A DNA stretch of 64,000 nt from Tetrahymena elliotti 4EA (GCA_000231825.2 JH720304.1:1567068-1631067); one strand, 5' to 3'; shown: positions 24,715 through 37,800, counted from the stretch's first letter. Numbers and translations: made by a program. The notes: generated by a model from the sequence alone, not told the origin.

Positions 24715-25849
24715 ATGTTAAAAATCCTAAACACTAAAATATTTGATAATTAATTTGGTCAAAAATAATACTATTTTTATTAAAAAAAGCAATCAATATC
24801 TTTACCAAAATAAAATTTTAATTTATATCCTCAAACCAAAAAGCTGTTAATAAATAAGTAGAATAATCTTTATTGATTACAAATACTGATTTTAATGTAA
24901 ACTTTTTTTAATTTTGATTTCATTATAAACATTTCTTTTACAAAAATCTTCATAAACTAAAAAACTTTAAATTCCTTTTCAGAGAACTTAACAAAAGTTA
25001 AAAAAAATAGCTTTCTAAATTAAATGAAAAAAATTAATGAACAATAACCTCCTGTCAACTTTTCTTGAAATCAGATTACTAAAAACTAATTCAAACTTCT
25101 TAAATAATTGTTAAGTCAATAAATTTTTTTATTGTTGGTTATTTCTGAATACTTTATACGCAAAAGTGATAAATAAAAGTAATCAATATATTTTCTTTTA
25201 AAAATTGAATATTTTGTATTGTTATTTTCTTTGATTTGCAAGAATTTTATATTAATGTTTGAAATCTTAGAATATAAAAATAATAAATAGCTCAAATTAT
25301 TTGTTTAAATTTTTAAATACATATAAGATGCTAAGAGAAACATTTTGATTAATTGATTCTTGATTTTAAAATTGTTTTGAAGTCAACAAACATTTTTATT
25401 GTTAATTTTTTCATTATAATTCATACTCAAAAATGACAAAAAATTTATTTTCTTATTTTATATTGTTTTTTTATTTATTTAATATTCATTTTACAATGAT
25501 AAATTAGTTGAAATCTTAGAATTAAAAATAATAGCTCAAATTGTTAGCCTAAACCTTTGTTAACCCAAATAAAAATGATATTTTTTCAATTAATTATGAG
25601 AACTAAAATTATTTTTCAGTTGATAGATGTTTTTGTTGCTGGCTATTTCTTAAATATTTCTTTTAAAGAATTGAATTATGCAAATTATTTTTATTTTTGA
25701 TATATAGGGTTTAGGAAATTATAAGAAAGTTTGATTGCTAGAAACATAAAGATTTAGAGCATAAAATCAAACTTTATAAATTTTTTATAAATCTTTATTA
25801 ATTTTTGTTTGAAATAGTTACTAAAAAAATATAAATTATAAAATAAGAA
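24715..25849. other. Divergent A/T-rich spacer
   Basis: Lies between a minus-strand start at 24714 and a plus-strand start at 25850. It holds repeated T-rich stretches such as TTTTTATTGTT(A/G) near 25125 and 25390, and ATTTTTGTTTG near 25802. No protein-like frame was seen. Confidence 0.45.
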
Positions 25850-27523
25850 ATGTCTGAGGGTCTATAAAAGCTTGTAATGTTTTTCTCTGACTAGGGAAAG
25901 AAAAAGAAGCGTTCAATTGATAATAAAAAGAAAAATATAGGTGAATATTTAAATTATTTAGCTTTAGCATGATAATATGAATCATATTAAATTTCAATAA
26001 ATTATTTGGATTTGCTGATCAAACTTATAAAAATATGAATTATTAATAGAGTATGCAGATAAAGAAGTTTGGAATATTACAGGTGGTTTGTATCCTCTTA
26101 TTCCTACAAGCAATGTAAAAAATATTTGATAAAATTCAGATTATTATAAATAAAAATTTGATTGATAATAGAATAAACCTAAAGATGAGGCTGTTCGTTA
26201 ATGGTCTTACAGCCCTATTGTCCAAAAGAATTAATAAATTTCATCTATTTTACATTGGGTACCTGCAACTGATAAAGATAAACAATTTTCTTGTGAGAAA
26301 TTCAACATAAAAATAGATTTAGTTGATTTTAATGAAGAATAATACAATGAATATTTAAAGGTAAAGTGTTTTAGAAATAGGCATAAATAATAATTTAAAA
26401 TAATATCAAATTGCGCTAATACTATTAAATAAAAATTAAATATAAAGGAATTGGATCCAAGTTGGGATTATACTGAAACAAAATATCTTTGGGATTTGTG
26501 CTAGAGATTTGATTTAAGATTTATTATTATTGCAGATAGATATGATGAAAAAAAGTGTAGAAGCATCGAAGATATTAAATAGAGATTCTATTCAGTCACT
26601 CGTAGATTATTGGAAATAAGAAATTAGTAAGCTCATCCTTTATATAATTACAAATATGACCCTGAATATGAGAGAGTTAGAAAATTTGAATTAGAAAAAT
26701 TTTTAATGAGAACCAAGGAAACAACTGAGCAAGAAAAAAATCTATTGGATAGCTTGAAGAGAATAGAAGTTACTATTAAAAAAGAAGAAAGAGAACATCA
26801 AACTCTTTAAAAAATGCTTAAAGAATAAATGAATGATGACAATGTAAATTTCCCTTTTATCATAATTTATCTAAATTTTTTCATAATAAATATATTTAGG
26901 ATTTCGAGAATGAAGAGGATTGTGTAAAGATTGTTCAAACTGTAAGATATTTTAAATTTAGTATTATTCGTATGAAATATTTAAATAAATTTAATTTGAA
27001 AAGATTCATGAGTAAGGCAAAAAAGAAATAAGCAACCCTACTGAAAGTATTTGCTATCTAAGAGGAAAGTGGTTGAATGAACCTCTTCCTATTTCAGAAA
27101 AGATGAACAAAAAGGTATTTATTAATTGTTTGCTTAATGATTGAAATCAAAATTATATAAAATAAAAAGCTTAATTTAGTACTTAATGAATTATGCATTC
27201 CTAGTGACTTCATTGCTACTGAAGAAAATGAATAAATATTTGAAGAATTAAGAGAGCAAATTTTTAATATGTTTAACTTGTAAAAATCTTTAAAAAAGAA
27301 GGAGATGGTAATTTTAAAATTGATGGGAACGAAATAAAATAATTATTTTTTTGTTTAGATTAAAAAGTAATTGGAAGATAAAAAAAGAAAATTAATGGAA
27401 GATCTTAACATTTAAGATAAACCACCTTCTAGCCCAACATCCTAATAAAAGAGATCTAATCCTTATGTTCAAGAAACAGCAAACTTAGAAAAAGTAAATA
27501 AAAAAGTAAAGTCCTAAAATTGA
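25850..27523 (+). CDS. DMAP1: DMAP1/SWC4 homologue (chromatin complex subunit)
   Basis: Exons joined by about seven short introns give about 390 residues. DMAP1 (Swc4/Eaf2 in yeast) is a shared subunit of NuA4 acetyltransferase and SWR1/SRCAP remodelling complexes. The N-terminal block EVWNITGGLYPLIPT is followed by QWSYSPIVQKN and ILHWVPAT. Then comes the SANT-like domain with DPSWDYTETKYLWDLCQRFD, LRFIIIADRYD and RSIEDIKQRFYSV, matching the family order well. A coiled segment and a basic C-terminus follow. The in-frame stop is at 27523, but the +1 frame immediately after reads SPKIDPEDINQQLLY. The true C-terminus may therefore extend to about 28007 if one A of the run near 27500 is surplus. 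Confidence 0.83.
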
Positions 27524-28285
27524 TCCTGAAGATATTAACTAATAATTACTTTATGTAAATATCAAAGAAATAATCTGTTTTGTGTAAAAAAAAAAAGCTT
27601 TTTTATTAATTTAAAAATAATTCAAAAAGTTAATTTAATATTTTCTACCTAAAATTTAATTTTAAAATAAATTTTTTTGTTTGTTTATTTAGCATTTAAA
27701 GAAAAAAACTTAGATTAATTCTATAAACAAAAACTTAAAATTTAAAAAGAAGTAAGAATTATTTTTAATAAAAATATTAAATGTTAAGATTTTGAACATA
27801 CTTTTTAATGAATTTTACTTTCACTTACTCTAACATTTTATGCTTTAAATAAGGAAAATTAAAAGACTAACCTCTGCAAACTCCTGCTCTTCAATGAGTT
27901 AAAATTCAAAATGTTAAACATTAAATTTGCAAAATATTTTGATATGGGAGTTTATAAAGAAAATAAGCTCTTTAGTTTAAACAAAAAAAAACTTTTTAAT
28001 TTTATGAAGAATTATTCTAAAATTGAATTTAAAATTCATTTTTTTAGTTTTGTTTTTTTTATGTTTTTTAGTTTATTGTCTATTTAAAGCAGAAAAATTG
28101 AATTAATTAGAAAACTAAGATAAAAAATATCAAACATTTTAACCGAACATAATTTATTTGTTGTTTTTAACAAAACAAATCAATTTTATAAATTAATTAG
28201 ATTTAGTAAAAAATTAAGCTTTATAATAACTAATTGTTTTTTTTCTATTCATTTTTGATAGCACTTAATCAGCACAAACAAGCAA
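27524..28285. other. Spacer, possibly with the last DMAP1 exons
   Basis: The first part reads as protein (SPKIDPEDINQQLLY) in a shifted frame. Phase-compatible GT...AG introns lead to possible exons near 27690-27760 and 27854-28007. The rest is A/T-rich upstream sequence of the next gene. Confidence 0.4.
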
Positions 28286-30360
28286 ATGATTATTAAGGAT
28301 GTAAAGTAAGAAACTATCCAAAAGGAAGAGCCATAAATGAGCATATTTTAACAACTTATGACAGATAATTCATTTGAACCTTTTGGATCTTTCTATGCAA
28401 TAGGTCGTCATTTCAATCCTATCACTTAAGATTAATTGTAAAAATTACAAATTTAAGCAAAATTTGCAAATCATTATTTGAATCATTTAGAATAATTCAA
28501 AAATTTGTAATTTTTAAAAAGGGAACCTTATTAATTTGAAGATGTTGATAAAGAAAATAATGATGAAGAATATATTTAGAATATCACTAGGAAAACAAAA
28601 GATGACAGTGAAATATTTGATCCTAATTTAGTTTTTAATCCAGTAATCGAAGACACTGTATTCAGCTAAGAAAATATTGTAGATTTCGATGAAAATATTC
28701 TTGATGTTGACAAAAAAATATTTTTCAAAGAGTTTAAACAGTAAAATGCTAAGAAAATAATATATAGAGTAGATGATTAAATACAAATTAAATGTTTAAT
28801 TAATGTTTTAATTTATAAAAAATAAAGGAAACTCTGTAAAGAAAATACCTTTACTTGTTTAAAATAAGATGCCTACTTTATCAACCTACTGATTTATTAC
28901 AATGCGAACTAAAACACAGTATTTTATTAAATTAAAATAAAAAATTCTTGCAAGATTATTCTACTTTCAAAATTAATAACTAAATATTTCAGAATTCAAA
29001 ATGTATGAATTTGCATCATTTGATTTATATAGAATGAAGGATTCAAAAATATTGGTAACATATTTTTTTATTTTTTAATCAAATATTTAATCATTCATAA
29101 CAAACAGGATGAAGTTAATTTAACATTGGATTTTGTTATGATGACAGTTCAAATGACAAAAGAAGGCAAAAATATTGATCCTAAGTTTAACTTCAAAGAA
29201 ATTGAGGTACATTCTTATCATGAAAAAGAATTTAATTATATGTTAAAAATTAGGGTGCTAATGCAGGTTATGTAAATGGTGAATTGTATCTGACTGTTAA
29301 GTAAAGAGAATCAAATACAACAGTGATAAAGTTCAAAGTAAAATATAGTTTTTAGAGAGATTTGATAGTAGAAGTGCTTAATTTAGTGAACCATTTCTGC
29401 AAAAAGTATCCTAAGAAAGCAACAACCACATATAATAATGATGATGCTAATTTGCATAGATAAGAGCATGATAACAAATTAGAAATTTTAAAAATCAGAA
29501 GAACAAAATTATCAATAATTAAGAGTGACAATATAATACCCCCAAAAGCAATATTATCTTATAATGTGAAATATTAACAAAAAGATAAACAAATAAATGC
29601 TAATTTTACAGTAGGAATAAATAATATTGTAATTCATTCAGCTTAATATATGGAAGATAAACTTCAGTAAGATATTTTATATTTAAATTAGTATATATCA
29701 TAATTGTTTTTTTAAGGCCTGAATAAAAGAATAAAGCAAGAGAGAAAAAGTTATATGATATTATTTATAGTGTAATACCATTTAATAATTGCTACTTATA
29801 TTATGATTAAGGTGAAATACCTCAAAGTATGTTTTAATTTTTTATAAAATACTGTTTGATTCTTTAATTTTAATAGATAAATTATTAAAACTCAAAATAA
29901 ACAGTCAAGAGCTGTTGTTTGAATTTGAAACATCTCAAGCTGTACAGAATATTATTGCAGCCTTGGAAGGTATACAATCTGGAAAAATAATGAATGATTA
30001 AATATATATTCATATACAAACCAAACAAAATGAAAATTAGTGTTAAATAAAAGATATCTTTTACAAAGCAAAATCTAAAGAAATCAGTAAACTCATCAAT
30101 TATCATACAAATATTATCAAAACACTTTCGGAAGCAAAGTAATTTCTATCCTAATATATTTAATTTAATTTTACATTACCATTTAAATGAAAAGGACCTA
30201 GTTAGACTTTGAATATTACAAAGATTTTGAAGCTTATGTACCAAATGAAATATTTTAAGAAAAAAACTAAATATTTTCTGAAAAAAACTAAATATTTTAA
30301 GAAAAAAACTAATAATTTAAAGAAATAAACTAAATTAAGCTAGAAAATAAAAGTTAATGA
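28286..30360 (+). CDS. Conserved hypothetical protein, paralogue of the 8.2-10.6-kb gene
   Basis: About 540 residues from the ATG at 28286 (MIIKDVKQETIQKEEPQMS) to TGA at 30360, with several introns. Blocks shared with the minus-strand paralogue include FEPFGSFYAIGRHFNP, TRKTKDDSEIFDPN, YRMKDSK, NIIPPKAILSYNVK, NFTVGINNIVIH, SVIPFNNCYLYYD and the C-terminal QLDFEYYKDFEAYVPNE. Between the paired blocks is a region with regular hydrophobic alternation that suggests beta structure. The C-terminus ends in three short repeats of the type EKNQIF. No domain recognised, so function unknown. An upstream in-frame ATG was not found. Confidence 0.65.
30251..30325 (+). repeat. In-frame 21-bp tandem repeats
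   Basis: About three copies of TATTTTAAGAAAAAAACTAAA with small changes encode EKNQIF-like units at the C-terminus of the hypothetical protein. Unit length is a multiple of three, so copy changes keep the frame. Confidence 0.75.
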
Positions 30361-32214
30361 TTTTATGTATTATTCCTTAAAGTAATTTTTTCTTTATTAG
30401 AGACTAGTTAATAAATAGCTTACAATATTTATTTAATAATTGTGCATTTTTATTTTTTTTTATAAGTTTAATATTACACTAATTATTAATAGAATGTTAA
30501 GATGATTTTATCTTATTTTGAATTGCTTTTAACTTAATTTAAAAAATTAATTAATTAAATTGATTTTATGGGTAAAAACTAAAGTTAAATTAGAAAATAG
30601 AAGTTAATTTCTTAAATATTGATGACTCAAATAATTGTTTTTAATTTAATTTGAAATTATATTTAAGATTTTATGCATGACTAAAACAATCTCCAATAAC
30701 ATTCATTTCCATTTTAATATTTACAATAATAAGTACTATGAACACAGAATAAAAATATATTTAAACCTAAATTGTTATCGTTTTTTTACATCAATATGCT
30801 TTAGCGAAATAGCTAGCAATATTTTAACACAATATTTACTTTGATATCTTTTGATGGGAATAAATTAAAATAAGAAAAGTATTTTTTTATTTATTATTAT
30901 TAGCTGAATGGATTTTATGAATATCATATTTCGTTCATTAAAAAAAAAATAAACAATTTTATGATCTTGAATATCCATAACTTTTTGAAGTTAAAATATC
31001 CTACTTCTGTAGTAATAAAATAATAAAAAATTGTGATATTCTATTTTAAGATGAAGCTCAGAAAAATAGTATTAATTTTTTTATTTTTTCTAAAGAAATA
31101 GTTACAAATGGAATATTAGATATTATTAGGATGTAAGGTAAATATTAAAATGATTTCTTTTATTTTATAAGTTGGATAATATTTTGTTTATCAAAGTTGC
31201 TTATATTTTTATACAATAAAGATAGCTAATAACAAGAATTCTAAGCCCATAGGTATTACTCTATTAAATAATAAAAAACATTATATTATTCATTACATTA
31301 ATAAAAAAATATATTTTACGTAAAAATTCCAAATATATATTTTAGTGATCTATAATTCCAGCCATCAATAATGTACCATGTTGTAAGAAATGCCCCAATA
31401 AAATGAATGAAAATTTCTATATTAATAATTAAAGAATTAATAATGAACCATCAAAAAGAAATAATAAATTTTACATATTGAATTGAAAAAATCATAAAAT
31501 AGGTTTCTGCCATGTATTAATATCATTATCTCAAAAATTAAAAATACTAAGTTTATGGATCCCACTGTCTATACTCTTTTTCATTATTTGTTTTACAAGT
31601 CAGTAAAATGCAAATTTTTAAAATGTTAATTTACTCTTTAAGTGCTGGGTCATATATTGATGATTCTCCTATTGGCGTATTCGATGGTATTCCAGCATAT
31701 ATATTTTAAATCTATTGCAATAATAATAAATGAATTAATCTCTACTAAATTGAAATCTTAAATACAGGAGAGTAGATGGTTATAGTAACTACCAATAAAT
31801 GAAAAATAAGAAACAAAAATTTTATTGGAATAATGAATTTAGTTCCTGAGCTCATAATAATTTCTACAAAAGTTGAATAATTCTAATTTATAAAATAATA
31901 GGATATCTATTTATTCTTGCTATAGTATCAATCTGTATTTAAACTAATTTTAAATTAATTAATTGTTTTTTGATAATTTTCTGAATCAAATTTTGAAAAG
32001 ATATTTTGATTTTGTATAAAATCTAAATAATAAATACATTTACAAATATAAAACAGCTTTTTCAAAAACAAAAAATAACCAATCTCTCAAACATTAATTA
32101 ACAAAAAAGAGACAGATTTCATTTTAATTTATTTTAAAATTATTCTTTTTATTTTTAAAATAAAATGATTTATTTATTTAACTTTTATTTGATGAATTTT
32201 ATTCATAATTTATT
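30361..32214. other. Spacer with decayed-looking coding remnants
   Basis: Between 30361 and 30680 no gene is seen, although AACTAAA-TTAAATTAGAAAATA-GAAGTTAAT near 30585 is a near copy of the end of the preceding gene. The 30680-31965 part is described separately. The last 250 bases are plain A/T-rich sequence. Confidence 0.4.
30680..31965 (+). pseudogene. Possible pseudogene with in-frame TGA codons
   Basis: Several stretches read like protein but are not joined by one open frame. They are NGFYEYHISFIKKK; then, after a shift at a run of ten A, QFYDLEYPQLFEVKISYF and INFFIFSKEIVTNGILDIIR; and near 31660 DSPIGVFDGIPAYIFQIYCN, followed in the same frame by TGA, INLYQIEILNTGEQMVIVTT, another TGA, and NFIGIMNLVPELIII. 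This fits a decayed gene, but because TGA is the only stop in A/T-rich DNA, chance open frames are long here and the call is tentative. The original family was not recognised. Confidence 0.3.
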
Positions 32215-33079
32215 TCAAAGTAGCAGAGGGATTTTTTATTTAGGACGCCCTATTTCTTTAACGACTATATTTATATTAGTCCATTGATTTTCTTGAAGTA
32301 TTCTACTTAAATTCTCTGAATCTAAAGTATTTACTATTATCCAATTTTATAATTTATAAGGAATTTCTATCCCATGACTTATTATTTTTCCATCTAAAAT
32401 CCATAAGCATTATTTAAATATAAAATCTGTCACTTAGCAAAAAGGATTTGCATTTAATTCCCTTTATTTTTTATAAATAATCATTAAAATTTAACTGGAC
32501 TTCTTTTATATATGAAAAAGTGAAATATAAAAAGCACAATAAAATAAAATTTAATTAAAATTACTTAAATGGACAAGTTGGACATTTAAGCTAACTAATC
32601 AAATAATTATAGTTATGAGTTCCTAATCCTAATTGCAATATGATATCTTTATTATAATTTAAACATCTTTTGTTTTTGCATACTATGTTTAGATTTAATC
32701 CTTTTGTTATACTATCAAATTTTGATGGTTTAGTTGAAATTATATCCAAACTTGTCATGTTTCCATAGTCAAGCTATCCTTTATTTGAAACACTTTTAGC
32801 CTAAGATCTTGTTTAAATATTGAGCATTTTTAAGTATATAATATCACTGCTCTTAACTTTATTTTAGTAAAGAGTTGAAGAAGAATTTAATATCCCTGCA
32901 GATGATTTATGCTGAAATGAGAATTAAACTTTAAAAGGATTAAGCCTTAATTGATTTGCTATTTTGTTTTCAATTTCTTTTATTAATGTATGCTAAGGAA
33001 TTTGAAGATCAATATATTTATCACTATCTATAATTTATATGCGCACAAAAATAATATTATTTGGTGCTTTCTTAATCAT
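32215..33079 (-). CDS. Ubiquitin-like protein with a Cys-rich zinc-binding region
   Basis: About 255 residues from the ATG at 33079 (MIKKAPNNIIFVRIQIID). The first 85 residues look like a ubiquitin-like fold: strand, turn, strand, the helix TLIKEIENKIANQLRL, and SSDIIYLKM as the last strand. The second half has GLNLNIVCKNKRCLNYNKD, then QLKCPTCPFK and a Cys in NPFCQ. This is a Cys pattern likely to bind zinc, with a following beta-rich segment (CLWILDGKIISHG). I recall similar ubiquitin-like plus Cys-pair proteins as common in ciliates, but I cannot name a characterised member. One intron near 32509-32570 and a second short one follow the CPTC motif. Confidence 0.6.
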
Positions 33080-33206
33080 TGTAATCTTTTAATGCTAAAA
33101 TATAAAAAGCAAATAAATTTGATATCATAAAAAATTTTAATTAATTTTATAATACAAACTAAATAGTATTATTTAATATTAGATTAAATTCCTTAAAGTT
33201 TTACAA

Positions 33207-33581
33207 ATGTTTATCAAAAACCTAAGACAATCAAAACTACTGAGTGATATACAAAAATTAGTACATTTTCTAAATGGCTTCAATAATAATGAAGCAATAT
33301 AGAAGAGAAATTTAAGCCCTAGCTTGCAAATCAGTGTTAAAAAATTAAATGAAAACTGAAATTAAGATTAATCTGAATATAATGAATTTGGGTCTTTGAT
33401 GATTGACAATCTCTTTTCTATTATTTTAGGAAACATGTCCAAAAGGACATTTCCTCCTATCTTTTCAAAGGCATTTAATTCTTTCTTATAAATTTTTCAG
33501 AAAGAGCTATTTAGTGAGGCTATTAGGATTACTCATTAAATGAAAAAGGAACATCAAATTTATTTTGATGTATAAAATTGA
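33207..33581 (+). CDS. Small hypothetical protein, uncertain
   Basis: The frame from the ATG at 33207 (MFIKNLRQSKLLSDIQKLVH) continues to TGA at 33581, broken by one in-frame TGA near 33357. A 33-nt GT...AG stretch (GTGTTAAA...ATTAAG) would remove it and keep the frame, but that is short for this genome. The downstream part is protein-like (MSKRTFPPIFSKAFNSFLQI, then QKELFSEAIRITHQMKKEHQ). The opposite strand also has a weak frame here. It may be a real small gene or a remnant. Confidence 0.35.
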
Positions 33582-34869
33582 TATTTTTTATTTTAACTCT
33601 TCAACTTCAAGAATGTTTTACTTATTGAAAATTTTTTTAAATTAAAAAAATATATCTAAAATATTAATAAAAAATACTTTAAATAAAAAAAAGTTTGATC
33701 TTACATTAATTTAAAAAAAAAATTTTCAGCTTATCATTTTAAATATTTATATTTCATTATACAAAAAAGCTTTTCTTTTTTTAAAAACACAAAAATAAGT
33801 TATTGTTGAGAAATAATATTTGATTTTATTTTAATCTTTTAAAACAAAACATTTTTTAAGATTAAGGATAGGATAATATGTAAAATTCGGGTTTATATTT
33901 TTGATAAAAAAAGAGAATAATAACAGCTGTAATTTTATTTCATTGTGAGTGAATACATAAATTTAAATGGAATGATTTCCAGTAGTAGATTAAACTAAGT
34001 ATTTGAAGCACATATTTGCTTTATTTATATATCAGATTCAAAATCAAAATCCAGGGTTTTTTTTATCTGAAAAATTAAGCTTCTCAATAATGACCACTTT
34101 TTTTAAAATGATTTATTAGATTCTATTAAAATAAAATTATAAAGTTCAATACTAAGCATTATGTATCCTGCACACTATTTTTCAGTAGAAATAATTGATA
34201 CTCAATAATATAGCCTATCCCATTAAAATTTTATTGAGTTATAAAACTAAATTAAAAAAATTTATCTGAGAATAAATAAATATTTTTATCACAAAAATTT
34301 CTTAAACTTTTGAAAAAAAATTCAAGGTAATTTTTTATTTAAAGTTCTGTTTGATCATAAAATCTAGGTGCTTAAATTCTTTTTACTCACAGTTTTTTTA
34401 CTCAACAAATAAACTTTTATTAGTTGAATTTATAGTTATTTTCATACACATTTACATTTATGCTTAATAGAAAATCTTTTAATGAGCTTTTTAATTATTG
34501 TATTGATTCTGATTAATTAAGGGCCTATAAAAAATTCTATTAAATTCTTTTTGTTTTAAAAATCAAATTTTAAGAATTATGATATGCTATTTTGTAGAAA
34601 TCAAATTAACAAAATTGCTTTTTTTAAATAATTGAAAATTGAAAAATGTATTTATCAAATTAAAAAAACCTAACAAACTAAAAACAAATAAACAAAATGA
34701 TTTAATTTTAAACAAATAAAAGAAAAAAAGAAGTCATAATAAACTAATTAAATACTAAAAATTAAACGAGTTAGTTTTAAATGTACTTTTATTTAAAAAA
34801 ATTTATATTTTTAATATGTCTTTATTTTATTTTAATCATTTTTAATAAGCAATCTTATGTTCATAAGAT
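33582..34869. other. Long A/T-rich spacer with a weak coding remnant
   Basis: Plus-strand sequence 33945-34316 reads in one frame as protein-like text (RLNQVFEAHICFIYISD, then an in-frame TGA, then LLNNDHFFQNDLLDSI and SIMYPAHYFSVEIIDT). It ends at TGA and resembles the remnant at 30.7-32.0 kb in style. The rest shows no gene. Confidence 0.35.
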
Positions 34870-37800
34870 TCATTCATATCTTAATCTTTTAAGCATATTA
34901 AGAATAATTTCTTCTGATAACTTTTCTTCAGGTATAATTGTGAGCAATAAATTCATGAGCAATATTCTCCTTCTAAGATAAAACCAATTTATTGCTAATA
35001 CAAAAGCTATTAAACATGCATAGAGTATACCCAGTATAGTAAGGTATTATGTTAGAAAAGTTTATATATCATTAGAAATAAGTGAGATGCTTGCATTTAC
35101 ATTAGAACTAAAAAGATGGGGTACTTCATCTTATCTGTTAAACCCCTAGAAAAGATAAAGTCTATAACAATCATCATTGAGATAATTCTTAATTTAGTCA
35201 TAGTTTAAAGGATCAGATTGTGAGTAACTAAAAATTTGAGGAAAAGTAATTATACATTTAGTTAGTTAGGTATAGATTTAACTTAACCCAAGTTTATTTG
35301 TAAGATCACCATCTAAACATGGAAACGAAGTAACTACAGGGCATATATTTCCTTCAAATAGATCTTTAATATTTTGCTTCTAAAGACTAGGGATTGGATT
35401 TGAATTATCATAGACAAGATTTTGATTACCGCTCATAAGTGAGTTTAATAAATTGAGATTATCTTATTAACAAGTTCTAAATGAATCAATATCATAAATT
35501 TTATAGTAAGGAAGATCTTATGCCATGTACCTATCAAAAGCAAGAATAGCACTACATACTTTTAGAGAATTGATTGATAAGTGAGTTTAGAATGTCATAA
35601 AATTTTTTAATACAGGATATTTTAGTGTTGAGTTTTAAGAGTTAGTGTAGACAATAATGAATGCAAAGTAAACTACTGAAGCTGCTATGAGTAATAATTA
35701 AACCCAAACTCTTTTAAGTATACTAAGCTTCTAGATCAAAATTAAAGATTATAAATTTAAGCTTCTTTTATTAGTATTACTTGATTAAAGGCTAGAATTT
35801 TCTTTGTATTTTTTATTTATGGCTTTTATGTCAAATTAATCATATCTCATCCAAAAAATTCCATTATAATTAAATTTAAGCCAGTCCCACAAATCCAAAT
35901 TTATTAACTATTTAATTATGGCTAATTTATTAATTTCAATCTCAGCTTATTCCTTAGTTATTCTGCTTACTATCATTAGAATTTACTCTTAGTACATGTT
36001 TATGTAATACATTAATGGAATTAAGATGACACCAACACTCAAAAGAGATATAATAGCAATAATAGAAATAATAGTGAAGGAATTAGTCAAGCTATCAACT
36101 GTATCAGATACTCTTCCAATCAAATCACTAACTTGTGAGATTACATTTTTTTAAAAAGTTAAGTAATTTTTCTTTAAAAAAAGGAAGCTATCTTTTTATT
36201 GTAGCTGGGTTTAATTAGACTGTAAAAAAAACATTTATGTTTAAACATTTTCATAAATCATATTTAAAACAATATTTTCATCTTGTGGCTAATAATCTTT
36301 AAAAAATGTGTATCTCTCTTAATAAAATTGATCATTTTTTATTAGCTCCCAGCTCTCACTTACTATTTAGGAGTTATTATTATAAAGTGAGGCATACATT
36401 TTTGCAGAGCGAGTAATATAATTCTAAGATTATTTGAGTAAACTTTGATTTGAATCATCTTTTAAATAACCTAAATTAATTTGAAGTTAAGCATATTTAC
36501 CCATCAAAGAAATAGTGTATTGCCTTTAAAATTACCTAGGTACTCTTACAATAGCAACATAGTCACTAAAACTCTTTTTGTAATTTAAAAATTTAAATAA
36601 GAATAAATTTTTTACTTTTTAAGAAAATTTTCCATCTAAAAGAATTTTTTAGAGAAATTATAATCTAAAGTATCCTCTATCCTTGATATTATATTTTTAT
36701 ATTGATAAATTTTTCCTATTTTGGTAGTGTTTTGTATTTAATAAGTAAAATTTAAAATATCTTGTTGGAAGACCATTAGAGCTAAATTATTTTGAACGAT
36801 GTCATAAATTAAAAAGCAAATAAATTTTAAAGGGATAAATGCTTTGATTAAAATGTCCTCTTCAATTAATTAAAGAAAAAAAAAATAATTTAAAAAGAAT
36901 GATGAAATTTAAGAATTTTACACTCATGGCTTTTGAAATGACATCAATGCTGATCACATTTAAGACTACAAAAGTCAAAAAGAAAAAAAATAATATAAAC
37001 TTATAGTAAAGAGCTGTTTTTGGCAACCTCTTTGATGATAGAATTTCTTTTTTTTAAATTATGAATTAAATAAAATTAGCTAAAATAATTTTTAAAATTT
37101 ACCTCTTAAAAAGAATCCTCCATATCTAGTTCTCGTAGAAGAAGAGCTTGATTTGACACTACCTTCCATCATATCTTTGACATTTTCATCCTTTTTAAGA
37201 CCTTTTTAGAGTAAAAGTTCAATTTAGATATTTTTTTAATCCAGGTTTGAATATTAAGTTTTTTTTGTTGATTTTATAGACATTTATTATTTAAAAATGC
37301 CTTTTTTTTATTTTTAGCGTTTTTTTTTTTAAGATCTTATTTCTTCTAATTATCCATCAATATCTTCTTGCTGTTCTATGCTTTTCTAAAATTTGAATTC
37401 CATGTTTTGCTCATCGCTGGAGTTATCATCGTCATATTCTTATCCATCTTTTTTTCTTGCAAATATATTTTGAGTTTTGGTTCTAGGAATATAATCTTTC
37501 TGCCCTTCTCCAACATCATTAATACTTTCTGAATAATAAAATATTATGAAAAATTAAATATTAATTTAAAATTTTTACAAACTGATGGTGTATCCATTCT
37601 TTAAGAATAATCATTAAATGTGTAGGCTAATTCATTTGGGTTTTAAAATACAGGCTTTTGTGTATTATCGATGGCATTAAAAGAATTGTCTTGATGATTA
37701 TTTATAAATGAATTTAGCATGGTATCATTAGAAACTTCTTAGTTATTAACATGCTAACTTTTTTTGTTTTATTAAAGATTGTCTTTTTATTTTGGAATAG

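Noticed and set aside
32215..32500. Resemblance of the C-terminal segment to an Argonaute middle region
   Set aside because: The text ILDGKIISHGIEI was at first suggestive, but the upstream ubiquitin-like fold and the CPTC zinc-type motif place it in another family, and no PIWI catalytic residues are present.
33429..33456. Hairpin AGGAAACATGTCC / GGACATTTCCT
   Set aside because: The arms match imperfectly and lie in a stretch that also reads as coding; no terminator or binding role can be argued.
33390..33580. Minus-strand frame with AFEKIGGNVLLDMFPKIIEK
   Set aside because: It opens after a TGA without a fitting start or splice, and the plus strand has the better frame over the same bases.
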